A DNA stretch of 64,000 nt from Bacteriovorax sp. PP10 (GTDB taxonomy: Bacteria > Bdellovibrionota > Bacteriovoracia > Bacteriovoracales > Bacteriovoracaceae), in assembly GCF_035013165.1 (NCBI RefSeq), contig NZ_JAYGJQ010000001.1:1240001-1304000 (forward strand), in the 5' to 3' direction. Both the position numbers and the translations under genes were made by a program. Of the stretch, positions 1 to 8,954 are shown piece by piece. The notes below the pieces were generated by a model that searched no databases, was not told the origin of the DNA, and worked only from the letters and a program-made list of their open reading frames with translations. Numbering within the stretch: the first letter of the stretch is position 1; every line of letters starts with the position of its first letter.

Positions 1-604
1 AGCCTTCGAGATCCAATTTAGAAAGATCGCGACCTTGCATAGAAGCGTAGTGCATTGATGAAACGTCACCCTCTTTAATAAGTGAAGAAGTGTAAGCACT
101 CATGGCGAAATCACTTTCTTCAGTGTATCTGCCAAGAGAGTTTAAATAGTATGCTGAAGAGTTGCTCACCGTAATTCCATTGTAAGGAACACTTTGAATG
201 CGCGAGTCTCTTTTTTTAATTTCACTTTCCAGCTTTAGTGCAAATTCAATTTTTTCTTCAGTTGAGCTGGTATCTTTTACAGGAGCTTTACCAATGAAGT
301 CTTTTGAATTTGTGATTGAAATCGTTTCGTGCTCACTCTGGTCAGAGTAGTCTGCATTGGAGACAGCATTTTTTGCAGCAAAGGCAATCGCATCGTCATC
401 AAAACTTTCTGAATAAGAAAGTCCTACTTTTTTATTCTTAATAACTCGCACACCAAACATAGATGTTTTTGAAACTTTGAATTTATCCAGGTTGCCATCA
501 AGAGCTCCCAGGTTCATTGATTCAGCAGAGCTGACAATAACGTCACAAGCTTCGGCACCAGCGTGCAGTGATTGATCAATAATTTTTTGAAGTGTATTTT
601 TCAC
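1..604 (-). CDS. pmbA: TldE/PmbA metalloprotease subunit, N-terminal part (runs off window)
   Basis: This is the N-terminal ~201 residues of a TldE/PmbA-type protein; the gene continues beyond position 1. The translation opens MKNTLQKIIDQSLHAGAE and goes on through NLGALDGNLDKFKVSKTS, the usual TldE pattern. TldE is the non-catalytic partner of TldD; the heterodimer is a cytoplasmic protease that degrades unfolded peptides and matures some modified peptides. The GTG start overlaps the tldD stop in a GTGA quartet and has a GGAGG ribosome binding site just upstream, so the two are translationally coupled with tldD first. Family call is firm; the C-terminal domain cannot be seen. Confidence 0.9.
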   Translation of the reverse strand, partial: MKNTLQKIIDQSLHAGAEACDVIVSSAESMNLGALDGNLDKFKVSKTSMFGVRVIKNKKVGLSYSESFDDDAIAFAAKNAVSNADYSDQSEHETISITNSKDFIGKAPVKDTSSTEEKIEFALKLESEIKKRDSRIQSVPYNGITVSNSSAYYLNSLGRYTEESDFAMSAYTSSLIKEGDVSSMHYASMQGRDLSKLDLEG

Positions 605-1989
605 GCTTGACCTCCAACTAAAATATCATCCACTTTGAGAGCGGGTTGTCCTACTGTCGTAGGAATACTTCCACTGACAGATCCACACATTCCGGCCGTG
701 CACTCCAGGTTGTCACCAACCATGCTGATCTTTTTTAAGATCTCGGCACCCTTACCAATGAGAGTCGCACCTTTAATCGCGTGCTGTATTTTTCCATTTT
801 TCACCAGGTAACCTTCGTTAACTGAGAAGTTGAATTCGCCTGTACCTGGATTCACTGACCCACCACCCATGGCCGCACAGTAAAGACCGTCACCCATTGA
901 TTGAAGCATGTCATCCAGAGTAGAAGTTCCTTTATCGATATAAGTGTTTCTCATTCTTGAAGCAGGAGCGAAACGATAGTTTTGTCTTCTTCCTGAGCCA
1001 GTTCTAGCATGTCCTGTTTTCATGAAACCAAGTTTATCTGAGATGAAGTTTTCTAAAACTCCATTTTTAATCAGCTGAGTTTTTTGTGTCGGCATTCCTT
1101 CATCATCAATTGAAAGACTTCCCCAAAGCTCTTCATTCGTTCCATCATCAACTGCACTTACTGCAGGGTGGGCGATCAGTTCACCTTTTTTATCCCAGAG
1201 GATTGATGACTTTCTTTCTACCGACGTTGTTTCTAATAAATGCCCACAAGCTTCATGGAAAATAACTCCACCAAAACCATTCTCAATCACTACCGGCATC
1301 ATTCCCGCAGGACACGGTTTTGCTTTTAAAACTGTCAGTGCTTGTTTTGCGACAATCTCTGCCGTCTCACTGAAGTTTAGGGTTTCAATAAAATTAAAGC
1401 CACCACGTCTTCCTGGTGCCGTTGAGCCTGTTGCCTGTTCAGTTCCATCTGAGGCGACAGCTGAGGAATAGATTCTGATATAGGGTCTGGTTTCAGTTGC
1501 GTGCAAACCTTCTGAGTTGAAAATTTCAACGTTCTGTTCTTTTTGTAAAAAATTTAGTGAGACCTGAGAGATCAATGGACTTTGAGCGCGAGTGAGCTGA
1601 TCTAATTTTTTTAAGGCCTCAATCTTTTCCGGCAAAAGAGCATCTGTATTGGGAATAGATCTCACTTCCTGGTATTGAAGTTTGTTGAAGTTGAAAGTCG
1701 TGGGTTTCAGAGGATTTGCTTTATGAGTAAACTGTGTCGCCAGTTTTTTCACCATATCGAGCAGGTCTTCTTTTTTCGTCGAATTAGAAAACGCATAAAG
1801 GGCCATCTGCCCATAAATCAAACGCACACCAATTCCGGAATCAATTCCTGAAGAGATGTCTTTGATCTTTTTTGAGTTATAGACAATATTTTGAACGCTG
1901 GTTTTTTCAATAAACAATTCGCAAAAATCTGCACCCAGACTGATGGCATAGGCGATGACATCGTGAGCGATTTCTTTTTGTAACAACAT
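601..1989 (-). CDS. tldD: TldD metalloprotease
   Basis: Full-length TldD (462 aa). The zinc-binding HExxxH motif is present as HEACGH at residues 245-250, and the C-terminus carries the family signature MCGSVSG...TVGQPALKVDDILVGG. TldD is the catalytic subunit of the TldD/TldE protease, which cleaves unfolded peptides threaded into the heterodimer and is used for maturing peptides such as microcin B17 in enterobacteria. A strong AAGGAG site precedes the ATG. It is first in an operon with the TldE-like gene overlapping its stop codon. No RiPP precursor is visible nearby, so a general peptide-turnover role is the simplest reading. Confidence 0.95.
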   Translation of the reverse strand: MLLQKEIAHDVIAYAISLGADFCELFIEKTSVQNIVYNSKKIKDISSGIDSGIGVRLIYGQMALYAFSNSTKKEDLLDMVKKLATQFTHKANPLKPTTFNFNKLQYQEVRSIPNTDALLPEKIEALKKLDQLTRAQSPLISQVSLNFLQKEQNVEIFNSEGLHATETRPYIRIYSSAVASDGTEQATGSTAPGRRGGFNFIETLNFSETAEIVAKQALTVLKAKPCPAGMMPVVIENGFGGVIFHEACGHLLETTSVERKSSILWDKKGELIAHPAVSAVDDGTNEELWGSLSIDDEGMPTQKTQLIKNGVLENFISDKLGFMKTGHARTGSGRRQNYRFAPASRMRNTYIDKGTSTLDDMLQSMGDGLYCAAMGGGSVNPGTGEFNFSVNEGYLVKNGKIQHAIKGATLIGKGAEILKKISMVGDNLECTAGMCGSVSGSIPTTVGQPALKVDDILVGGQA

Positions 1990-2131
1990 GAATGTCTCCT
2001 TAAGAAGGTGAATATAAAGTTTAACGAATTCAGATAGTGAATGTCAGCAGAATGTTATGGCAAATCTGCAATGATGGGGTGAGAATCTCATTTATAGATT
2101 TGTCAGGTATTGTTTGAAAGTAGGGGTATCA

Positions 2132-2647
2132 ATGACTCAGGATTTATTTCATTTATCAGTCTCTCCATGGGAGCTTATTTTAAGAACTGTTGCCGTTTAT
2201 CTTGTGATCTTGTTTCTTCTAAGAGTTGCCGGCAGAAAACAAATTGCCCAAATGGGCCCTACTGAATTAGTGGCCATGTTACTTATCAGTAATGCTGTTC
2301 AAAACTCTATGAACGCCGGAGACAACACTTTAATCGGAGGTCTAATCTCGGCGGTGACTTTGATTTTTTTAAGCAAAGGCATCAGCCATGTCACATATCA
2401 TAGCCAGGTCATGAGTCACCTCATTGAAGGTAGACCGATTATCCTGGTGATGGATGGAAAAGTTCAAAAAAATGAATTGAAAAAGATCCTAATGACGCTA
2501 CCGCAACTACGTGCGCTACTTATGCTGCAAGGGGTGGAGAACGTCTCTAAACTCCACCGCGTAGTGATGGATTCAGAGGGAAGGCTGCTGGTTGTGCACG
2601 ATAACCCTAAAAGTTTATTAGATGGGGACGGGGATATTTCAGTGTAA
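2132..2647 (+). CDS. DUF421 (YetF-like) membrane protein
   Basis: About 171 aa. Two to three hydrophobic N-terminal helices (around ILRTVAVYLVILFLLRVAG and GGLISAVTLIFLSKGI) are followed by a soluble C-terminal DUF421 domain with the family pattern GRPIILVMDGKV, then a helix and a hydrophobic sheet ending GRLLVVHD. The motif RVAGRKQIAQMGPTELV is typical of YetF/YdfS-like proteins. The ATG at 2132 is chosen over an upstream TTG (2114) because AGGGG lies 5 nt before it. It is shorter than the usual ~220 aa. Family function is poorly defined; Bacillus members are tied to spore/stress phenotypes. It stands alone, divergent from tldD. Confidence 0.8.
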   Translation: MTQDLFHLSVSPWELILRTVAVYLVILFLLRVAGRKQIAQMGPTELVAMLLISNAVQNSMNAGDNTLIGGLISAVTLIFLSKGISHVTYHSQVMSHLIEGRPIILVMDGKVQKNELKKILMTLPQLRALLMLQGVENVSKLHRVVMDSEGRLLVVHDNPKSLLDGDGDISV

Positions 2648-2741
2648 CTAAGGAAGCTTTTCTGGAGACAACTTAATTTTTTACAAGGCATAAGTGTTGT
2701 GCAAAACTATTTTTGTCACACATTCCACATAAGGATTAATT

Positions 2742-3107
2742 ATGAAAACTTTACTAGCTACACTGGCATTAACTCTTTCAGCTTCTGCATTTTCAGCAAA
2801 AGTTCCATCAGCTGCTTTTACTGAAACGTACATTAAAAAAAATAGCAACGTTACTGATACAGGTGTTAACTACACAACAAATCGTACTCTACAATCTTGG
2901 TGTACAGGTATGGCAAGCCCCGTTGCTTTTGGGACCTATGAAGTTGCCGAAAAATTCGATAGCATGACTGATGGATTATACCGTTGCGATGGCAAATTTG
3001 CTCAGGTTCCAAATGAGCGTCAGAACCCAATTACAATTTTTGCTATCAATGGATGCTCAGAAGTAAATCCAGCTGAACTAAAATCAGAGTGCCCACCAAT
3101 TAAGTAG
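2742..3107 (+). CDS. Small secreted protein, unknown
   Basis: 121 aa with a clear Sec signal peptide (MKTLLATLALTLSASAFSA, cleavage near residue 19). The mature part is polar and contains four cysteines (in LQSWCTGM, GLYRCDGKF, INGCSEV and KSECPP), suggesting two disulfides in the periplasm or outside the cell. The start is supported by an AAGGATTA site. I do not recognise a family. It is followed by a second unrelated small secreted protein. Confidence 0.7.
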   Translation: MKTLLATLALTLSASAFSAKVPSAAFTETYIKKNSNVTDTGVNYTTNRTLQSWCTGMASPVAFGTYEVAEKFDSMTDGLYRCDGKFAQVPNERQNPITIFAINGCSEVNPAELKSECPPIK

Positions 3108-3206
3108 TTATTATTTAGAGATGGCCGTGCGAAAAGTTGAGAAATACTTTGATTTGATAGAGTTTTTTTTATAAAAGAAGCTTCAATCAAAACCACGGCA
3201 CTTTAA

Positions 3207-3527
3207 ATGAAACTACTTTTCGTTCTGCTTTTTTTATTCCCTTTTTCTCTATCTGCTAATGAATCAATTATCTGCGTAAGCGATAACCTTCAGTTAAATA
3301 TTTCTGTCGTTGAGACAACAATTCCAAAAAGTGTTGCATGGACTATTAAAGTGATCGATAACGAAAATGTTGCGATTTCTGGATCAGGTGTTTGGCAAAA
3401 AGAAGTGGAAAGTGAAGATGCTTTTTCTTCGTTTGATGACAACAGTGCTATCTCTTACAAAAATAAACGCGCAGTTTTTGTTATGGGTAATGATCAGTCA
3501 GTTTATTTTCCTGCTTGTAAAATTTAA
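3207..3527 (+). CDS. Small secreted protein, unknown
   Basis: 106 aa beginning with a hydrophobic signal peptide (MKLLFVLLFLFPFSLSANES; cleavage probably after SANA-like SLSA). The mature part has two cysteines, one at each end (IICVSD and FPACKI), which could close a single disulfide around a beta-rich domain. No recognisable family. No convincing ribosome binding site is seen directly upstream of the ATG, so the start rests on the signal peptide. Confidence 0.6.
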   Translation: MKLLFVLLFLFPFSLSANESIICVSDNLQLNISVVETTIPKSVAWTIKVIDNENVAISGSGVWQKEVESEDAFSSFDDNSAISYKNKRAVFVMGNDQSVYFPACKI

Positions 3528-3797
3528 GACAAGCTTCAGGCATTTTTCATTGGAGAATTATTCTTGGTGGAATGTGTTTAGATGGCAAGAATTTGTTTTA
3601 TAAACACCCGGTTCTTATCTTTTTATTAAGTTATCCTGACAAAACTTCAGACTCTATCTAAGCAATATTTCACTTAAGCCTCAAAGAGTACGCACTTTTA
3701 AAATGTTCAAGAAAACATCAATCGCATAACTCATGATTAGATTAGGAAATAACTTCCAGTGATCTTATTAATTTTGTTTTGATGTAATATTATTTAT
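3528..3797. other. Intergenic region before the fibre operon
   Basis: About 270 bp with no convincing gene. Open stretches here are short and low in coding signal. The last ~60 bases are very AT-rich and contain TTTTGATGTAATATTATTTATATG, which reads like a promoter -10 area running directly into the ATG of the fibre gene with no ribosome binding site. Confidence 0.4.
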
Positions 3798-6700
3798 ATG
3801 AACAGAATAGGCTTAATAAATTTTAGAAGTAGATTAAGTAGAATCAACCTTATCTCATTGCTTGCTACTTTAGTTGTCGGGATAGGGTGTGTTCCAAATA
3901 ATCACATTTCTATTACTTCACAGAATCCTAAGAAAATAGCTTCAACATCAACAGCATTGAATGCGACTGTTTCAAACATTGAAGTGATTAATCATCAGAT
4001 CGTGATCACCGGCCTTAACCTTGATACAGTAAGCGCTTTTGAAATCAAAGAAGGGGCGACAACAACTAACCTTAGTATTGAATCAAAAACATCGACGAAA
4101 ATTATCGCCAATACATTAGCTAATGTAACTTTTGCTGCCGGAAAGATTTTTGATTTTATTTTATCTAATGCCAGTGCAGCGGCAACTTATACAGTTAACT
4201 TTTCTTTATGTGACTCAACTCTTGGTGGGCAAGGTTTTAACTGTACACCCCCAACTGATAAACAAGTTCTTTCATACGATGCTGTTTCTGGAAAATGGAA
4301 ACCGAGATCAGTGAATGGCCTTAACTATAAAGGTGCGTGGGATCCGACACCGGGAACTTTTCCAGTAGGGGCTTCAGCGGGAGATTATTTCATCTCTAAT
4401 GATGATGCCAATGGGTACTTTGTCGGTGACTGGATTGTTTATAATGGTGCAACCTACGATCATATCTCTAACTCTAGCGCCATCATTTCAGTTTATGGAC
4501 GAACTGGGGCTGTCGTTGCCCAGGAAGGGGATTATAACCTTGATAAGCTATCTGACGTTGACCTTACAACAACTCCTCCAACACTTAATCAGGCCTTAGT
4601 CTATAATGGTACAAAATGGATTCCTGGAACAGTTAGTACAACTGAAACAGATCCAACTGTAAAAGCTTTTGCTAAAGTCGTTCTCCCTACTTGTACGGTG
4701 AGTGAAGTTTTAAGTTCTGATGGAACATCTCTTGGGTGTGTGACTGATCAAGCAGGGGCCGGAGTTTTTTCTGGAACAGCTAATAGGATTGTGACAACTA
4801 ATGGATCGGGGGCACTAGATGTCACTACGATTTCTGATACAGTACTTGGCTACCTTTCAGGAGCGACAAGTAATATTCAAACTCAAATTAATGCGAAACT
4901 TGATTGGGCCGTATCAGGCGTTGCCACGATTCACCCATCAAGGCTAAACCTTACTGTTCCTAATGCCGGGAAAGCGGTTATTACGGATGGGTCAGGGTTT
5001 ATAACTGTTTCACCGACAACATCGACTCAATTAGGTTATTTGTCAGGTGTCACTTCAAGTGTTCAAACTCAACTTGATACTAAAATTTCAGCAGAAACAG
5101 ACCCCAGTGTAACGGCCTTTGCTAAAGCGGCCCTTCCTACATGTGCTGCTGGAGAAGTTTTAAAAGCAAACGGAACAGTGCTTAGTTGTGTTGTCGATAA
5201 TGCCGGTGCCGGATCTTATACTGGTGGAAACAATTTTGTCGTTGTGACAAATGGCTCGGGGGCCTTAAGTGACTCGACGATTACAACAACAAAGTTAGGT
5301 TACTTAAGTGGAGTGACTTCTGATATCCAGACTCAACTTGGTACTAAGCAGGCAACGATTGATAAAACGACAACTCAAGCTGTAAGCAAAGTCCGTATCT
5401 ACGGAGCGAATGCGACAAACTATGTAGAACTAACAACAGGAACATTAACAGGAAATAGAACATTAACTTTTCCTGATTCTGATGGAAGTAACGGGTATGT
5501 TTTATCAACTGATGGTTCAGGGGTCCTTTCGTGGATTGCGGCACCTTCAGGAGTTGAAACAGATCCTACTGTAAAAGCTTTTGCTAAAGCAGTTCTTCCA
5601 ACTTGTACGGCCGGACAATTTTTACAAGGTGATGGAACAAACGTCACTTGTGTGACTGGAGTTTTCAGTGGAACGGCCAATAGAATCGTCACAACTGATG
5701 GTTCCGGAGCACTTGCTGTAACAACTATTTCCGATACTGTCTTAGGATACTTATCGGGAGTGACTAGTAACGTTCAGACTCAATTAGATGCTAAAGCAAG
5801 TTCTGCTTCAATCGTAGACTGGTCTTCTGCTGGAGTTGCTCCAACAATTGATCCTTCGAGGTTAACTCTTGGTGTAGGTAATGCAGGCAAAGCTGTTATT
5901 ACAAATGGAAGTGGATTACTTGCAGCTTCAGCAACTACTGCAACTCAGATTGGATACCTTTCAAATGTCACATCTGATATCCAGACTCAAATCAATTCTA
6001 AAGCAGCAGCATATGCTGGTGGAAATAACTTTGTCATCGTGACTAACGGATCAGGTGCTTTAAGTGATTCAACTATCACAACGACAAAATTAGGTTATTT
6101 AAGTGGAGTGACTTCTGATATCCAGACTCAACTTGGTACTAAGCAGGCAACGATTGATAAAACGACAACTCAAGATGTAAGCAAAGTTCGTATCTACGGA
6201 GCGAACGCGACAAATTATGTAGAACTAACAACTGGTGCATTAACGGGAAATAGAACATTAACTTTTCCAGATTCAAATGGAACAAGTGGGTATGTTTTAT
6301 CGACTGATGGTGCAGGTATTCTTTCTTGGGTCGCTAATCCATCATCACCAATTTCAACTGTATTTGGTAGAACAGGCGCAGTGGTTGCAACAGCGGGAGA
6401 TTATACCGCTGCTCAAATTACGAATACAGCTGCAGGTAACATTGCAGCGACAACTGCTCAAGCGGCCATTAATGAACTTGATACAGAAAAGCAAAACATT
6501 TCAACTTTTGCAGCTGATGTAAGAGCAATTGCTTTAACAGGTATTTCTTTTGTTACTTCAACGGCAGTGACGGCAACAGACACAATTTTAGCTGCTTTTG
6601 GAAAATTACAGGCGCAAATTTCAGCGAATACAACATCAATTTCGGGGAAAGCAGATACAACAAATATAGCGCAAACAATTACAGCGAATGCAGTAACAGG

Positions 6701-7208
6701 TTTAACAGCTCCATCAGTTGCAGCAGATGCTGCTAATAAAGGATATGTTGACACAAATTTTGTAGCTAATGCAGGTGGTGCAGCTTCAGTGCAGATCGGA
6801 ACCCTTGCCGCTCGTCCAGTGGCCGCTGCTGGAAACACGGGAAGAATGTATGTAGTAAGTGATACTGGTAACGAAGCCATTTATGTTTCTACTGGTTCAG
6901 CTTGGATTAAAATTGCTTCAAACAGTGCCAACGGAACGATTGCATTAGCAAACGGTGGAACAGGATCAACTTCTTTTACAGGTAACAAATCAGTTGTCGT
7001 AAACAGCGGTGGGACTGCTCTGGTTGACGGGCCTTCAATCGATGATACAACAGCAGTGGCCGCAACATTAGTTAAACGTGGAGCGGGCGGAGAAGTTTAC
7101 GGTCAGTATGTTGTACCTACAACGACTGTAACTGAAAACGCAGCTTGTACTGTTCCTGTCGGAACAATTGCAAAAGATTCAGCTGGGAATCTATTAACAT
7201 GTCAGTAA
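3798..7208 (+). CDS. Giant repeat-rich phage-tail-fibre-like surface protein (putative lipoprotein)
   Basis: 1136 aa, low in charged residues and rich in Ser/Thr/Gly/Ala. The N-terminus has a hydrophobic segment ending VVGIGC, a loose lipobox, so it may be lipid-anchored. Residues ~55-135 look like an IPT/TIG-type beta domain. The body carries six copies of a GYLSGVTSxxQTQLxxK unit (near residues 351, 412, 500, 649, 718, 765), two VFGRTGAVVA..GDY units and several cysteine hairpins of the form LPTC....L..DGT...CV. The C-terminus ends CTVPVGTIAKDSAGNLLTCQ. Such units are shared with phage tail fibres and bacterial surface adhesins. The downstream FGE-like gene starts inside its stop region, so the fibre and the three following proteins probably work together at the cell surface. 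Substrate unknown; adhesin is inference. Confidence 0.75.
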   Translation: MNRIGLINFRSRLSRINLISLLATLVVGIGCVPNNHISITSQNPKKIASTSTALNATVSNIEVINHQIVITGLNLDTVSAFEIKEGATTTNLSIESKTSTKIIANTLANVTFAAGKIFDFILSNASAAATYTVNFSLCDSTLGGQGFNCTPPTDKQVLSYDAVSGKWKPRSVNGLNYKGAWDPTPGTFPVGASAGDYFISNDDANGYFVGDWIVYNGATYDHISNSSAIISVYGRTGAVVAQEGDYNLDKLSDVDLTTTPPTLNQALVYNGTKWIPGTVSTTETDPTVKAFAKVVLPTCTVSEVLSSDGTSLGCVTDQAGAGVFSGTANRIVTTNGSGALDVTTISDTVLGYLSGATSNIQTQINAKLDWAVSGVATIHPSRLNLTVPNAGKAVITDGSGFITVSPTTSTQLGYLSGVTSSVQTQLDTKISAETDPSVTAFAKAALPTCAAGEVLKANGTVLSCVVDNAGAGSYTGGNNFVVVTNGSGALSDSTITTTKLGYLSGVTSDIQTQLGTKQATIDKTTTQAVSKVRIYGANATNYVELTTGTLTGNRTLTFPDSDGSNGYVLSTDGSGVLSWIAAPSGVETDPTVKAFAKAVLPTCTAGQFLQGDGTNVTCVTGVFSGTANRIVTTDGSGALAVTTISDTVLGYLSGVTSNVQTQLDAKASSASIVDWSSAGVAPTIDPSRLTLGVGNAGKAVITNGSGLLAASATTATQIGYLSNVTSDIQTQINSKAAAYAGGNNFVIVTNGSGALSDSTITTTKLGYLSGVTSDIQTQLGTKQATIDKTTTQDVSKVRIYGANATNYVELTTGALTGNRTLTFPDSNGTSGYVLSTDGAGILSWVANPSSPISTVFGRTGAVVATAGDYTAAQITNTAAGNIAATTAQAAINELDTEKQNISTFAADVRAIALTGISFVTSTAVTATDTILAAFGKLQAQISANTTSISGKADTTNIAQTITANAVTGLTAPSVAADAANKGYVDTNFVANAGGAASVQIGTLAARPVAAAGNTGRMYVVSDTGNEAIYVSTGSAWIKIASNSANGTIALANGGTGSTSFTGNKSVVVNSGGTALVDGPSIDDTTAVAATLVKRGAGGEVYGQYVVPTTTVTENAACTVPVGTIAKDSAGNLLTCQ
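5295..5437 (+). repeat. Direct repeat copy 1 inside the fibre gene
   Basis: About 143 bp almost identical at DNA level to 6090-6232, exactly 795 bp (265 codons) downstream. Only a few single-base differences are seen, mostly silent (for example gcgaatgcg/gcgaacgcg). It encodes one GYLSGVTSDIQTQLGTK unit plus the following KQATIDKTTTQ and VSKVRIYGANATNYVELTT stretch. Confidence 0.85.
6090..6232 (+). repeat. Direct repeat copy 2 inside the fibre gene
   Basis: Second copy of the ~143-bp repeat described at 5295-5437. In-frame recombination between the copies would add or remove 265 residues from the fibre without breaking the frame. Confidence 0.85.
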
Positions 7209-8077
7209 TCAATATTTTCTTATTACTATTCACTTCATATAATGTGCATTCTGCAACCTGGAAATCAATTTATAAAGCGGCGAATCCTCCAGCTGTCACA
7301 ACAGTTATTACAGCGTGTCCAACAGGATATGTAGGTGTACCTGCCTTGATACCTTATTCACCTAGATTTTTTTGTGTATCTAAATACGAAATGAAAAAAG
7401 ATGCTGATGGCAACACACCACTTGCAACTCCAGGCGGAAGCCTTTGGGTTTCAGTCACGCGCGATAGTGCCCGTGCCGCTTGTCAGGGGCTGGGTGTAAA
7501 TTATGATTTAATATCGAATGAGCAATGGCAAGCAATCGTTAGAAACATAGCTGGTGTTGCAAGCAATTGGAGTTCAGGAGTTGTTGGGAGTGGGGCACTT
7601 AGTAATGGGCATACAGATAATACTCCTAATGTGCAGTTAAATGCCGTCGTCGATGATAACGATGCATGCAATGGAACAGGACAGACATGTTCATCGACTG
7701 TTTGGGATGCTCAAAGAAGAACTCATAAACTTTCCAATGGAAATGTTATTTGGGATATGGGTGGTAACCTCGCTGAATGGGTTACGAATGATAATACAGT
7801 TAAATATGGAACTGACAGTTTCGTTTCACAAATGACGGCCGGCGATCGAAAGCAAATCGCTTATGGTACAGCTACGAATACAATTTGTGCTACTCCAGCA
7901 GTCTCTCCTTATTGTGGGATGGGAAAAGGGCTTTTTTCAGGAGGAGACACGGGGTCGATGTCACGTGGTGGAACTTACAGCATAGGAACTAATGCAGGTA
8001 TATTTACAACAGATACTAGAGATCAGCCCGCAAATTACTGGACTGATACAGGATTTCGTTGTGTCTATGTTCCATAA
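7199..8077 (+). CDS. Secreted FGE/SUMF1-fold protein 1
   Basis: 292 aa, first of three tandem paralogues. Signal peptide MSVINIFLLLFTSYNVHSA, then a domain resembling the formylglycine-generating-enzyme/sulfatase-modifying-factor (C-type-lectin) fold: CVSKYEMK near the start, QWQAIVRNIAGVASNW, SNGNVIWDMGGNLAEWV, RGGTYS and the terminal GFRCVYVP. Extra cysteine pairs (CNGTGQTC; TIC...PYCGMG) suggest disulfides. The ATG overlaps the end of the fibre gene by 10 bases, giving translational coupling. Whether it is an enzyme is doubtful; many such exported domains only bind ligands or display surfaces. A longer reading from 7145 lacks a signal peptide start and is rejected. Confidence 0.75.
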   Translation: MSVINIFLLLFTSYNVHSATWKSIYKAANPPAVTTVITACPTGYVGVPALIPYSPRFFCVSKYEMKKDADGNTPLATPGGSLWVSVTRDSARAACQGLGVNYDLISNEQWQAIVRNIAGVASNWSSGVVGSGALSNGHTDNTPNVQLNAVVDDNDACNGTGQTCSSTVWDAQRRTHKLSNGNVIWDMGGNLAEWVTNDNTVKYGTDSFVSQMTAGDRKQIAYGTATNTICATPAVSPYCGMGKGLFSGGDTGSMSRGGTYSIGTNAGIFTTDTRDQPANYWTDTGFRCVYVP

Positions 8078-8090
8078 TGAAGGAATATTC

Positions 8091-8945
8091 ATGAAATTAG
8101 TTTTAGCATTTTTACTTTCTATAACGTCTTTATCAAGTGAAGCCGCTACGTGGAAAAAAATCGTAGCTGGATCTGCTGTACAAGTTTGTCCGGATAATTA
8201 TATTTTTGTTCCAGCACTTGCCGGTTATACGACACTGGATTTTTGTGTGGCCAAATATGAAATGAAAAATGATGGTTATGGAATGCCTATTTCTCAGGCA
8301 TCAGGATCTCCATGGGTGTCGATAGATAGACCAACGGCCAGAGCAAAATGCAAAGCTTTAGGTGTTGGGTTTGATATGATTTCAAATGATCAGTGGCAAA
8401 GTATAGCTAGGAACATTGCAGGTGTCGCTTCTAACTGGAGCGGAGGATCTGTTGGTGGAGCTGGAGAACTTAACCGTGGTCATTCTGACGGGACTCCTAA
8501 CAATGCACTTGCCGCAGTTACTGATGACAATGATTCATGTAATGGGACAGGACAAACATGTTCATTAACGGTTTGGAGTGATCAAAGAAGAACTCATACT
8601 CTTTCAAACGGAAATGTGATTTGGGATTTGGCCGGTAATGTTCAGGAGTGGGTAACAAATGATTCCAACGTAAGTAATGGTGCTACCGCTTATATCTCAA
8701 CTCAAAGTGATGGACTATTGAGACAAACACGTTTTGGTGCAGCGACTGGAACAATATGTACAACTTCAGGATCATCTCCTTATTGTGGAATGGGCCAGGG
8801 CGTATTTGCGGCCACCAGTGGTGGAATACATAGAGGTGGAGAGTGGTCGAGTGGAATTCCCACAGGTATATTTACAGTCTCTTTAAACACTTTAACCTCT
8901 TTTGGAAGTACCTCTAAAGGTTTTCGTTGCGTATTTATTCCTTAA
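8091..8945 (+). CDS. Secreted FGE/SUMF1-fold protein 2
   Basis: 284 aa paralogue of its neighbours, with signal peptide MKLVLAFLLSITSLSSEAA. It keeps FCVAKYEMKNDGYGMP, QWQSIARNIAGVASNWSGG, SNGNVIWDLAGNVQEWV, PYCGMG, HRGGEW and KGFRCVFIP. The ATG at 8091 follows an AAGGAATATTC ribosome binding site, 13 bp after the stop of the first copy. The three copies agree closely up to PYCGMG and differ most between there and the final GFRCV, the face that carries ligand contacts in C-type-lectin folds. Confidence 0.75.
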   Translation: MKLVLAFLLSITSLSSEAATWKKIVAGSAVQVCPDNYIFVPALAGYTTLDFCVAKYEMKNDGYGMPISQASGSPWVSIDRPTARAKCKALGVGFDMISNDQWQSIARNIAGVASNWSGGSVGGAGELNRGHSDGTPNNALAAVTDDNDSCNGTGQTCSLTVWSDQRRTHTLSNGNVIWDLAGNVQEWVTNDSNVSNGATAYISTQSDGLLRQTRFGAATGTICTTSGSSPYCGMGQGVFAATSGGIHRGGEWSSGIPTGIFTVSLNTLTSFGSTSKGFRCVFIP

Positions 8946-8954
8946 GGCGAATAT

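Noticed and set aside
5295-6232. Possible CRISPR-like repeat array
   Set aside because: The repeats are long, coding, few and unevenly spaced, and no cas gene is present.
6458-6880. A 140-codon open frame on the minus strand inside the fibre gene
   Set aside because: It is the antisense shadow of the low-complexity Ala/Thr/Val coding sequence; no ribosome binding site or signal peptide.
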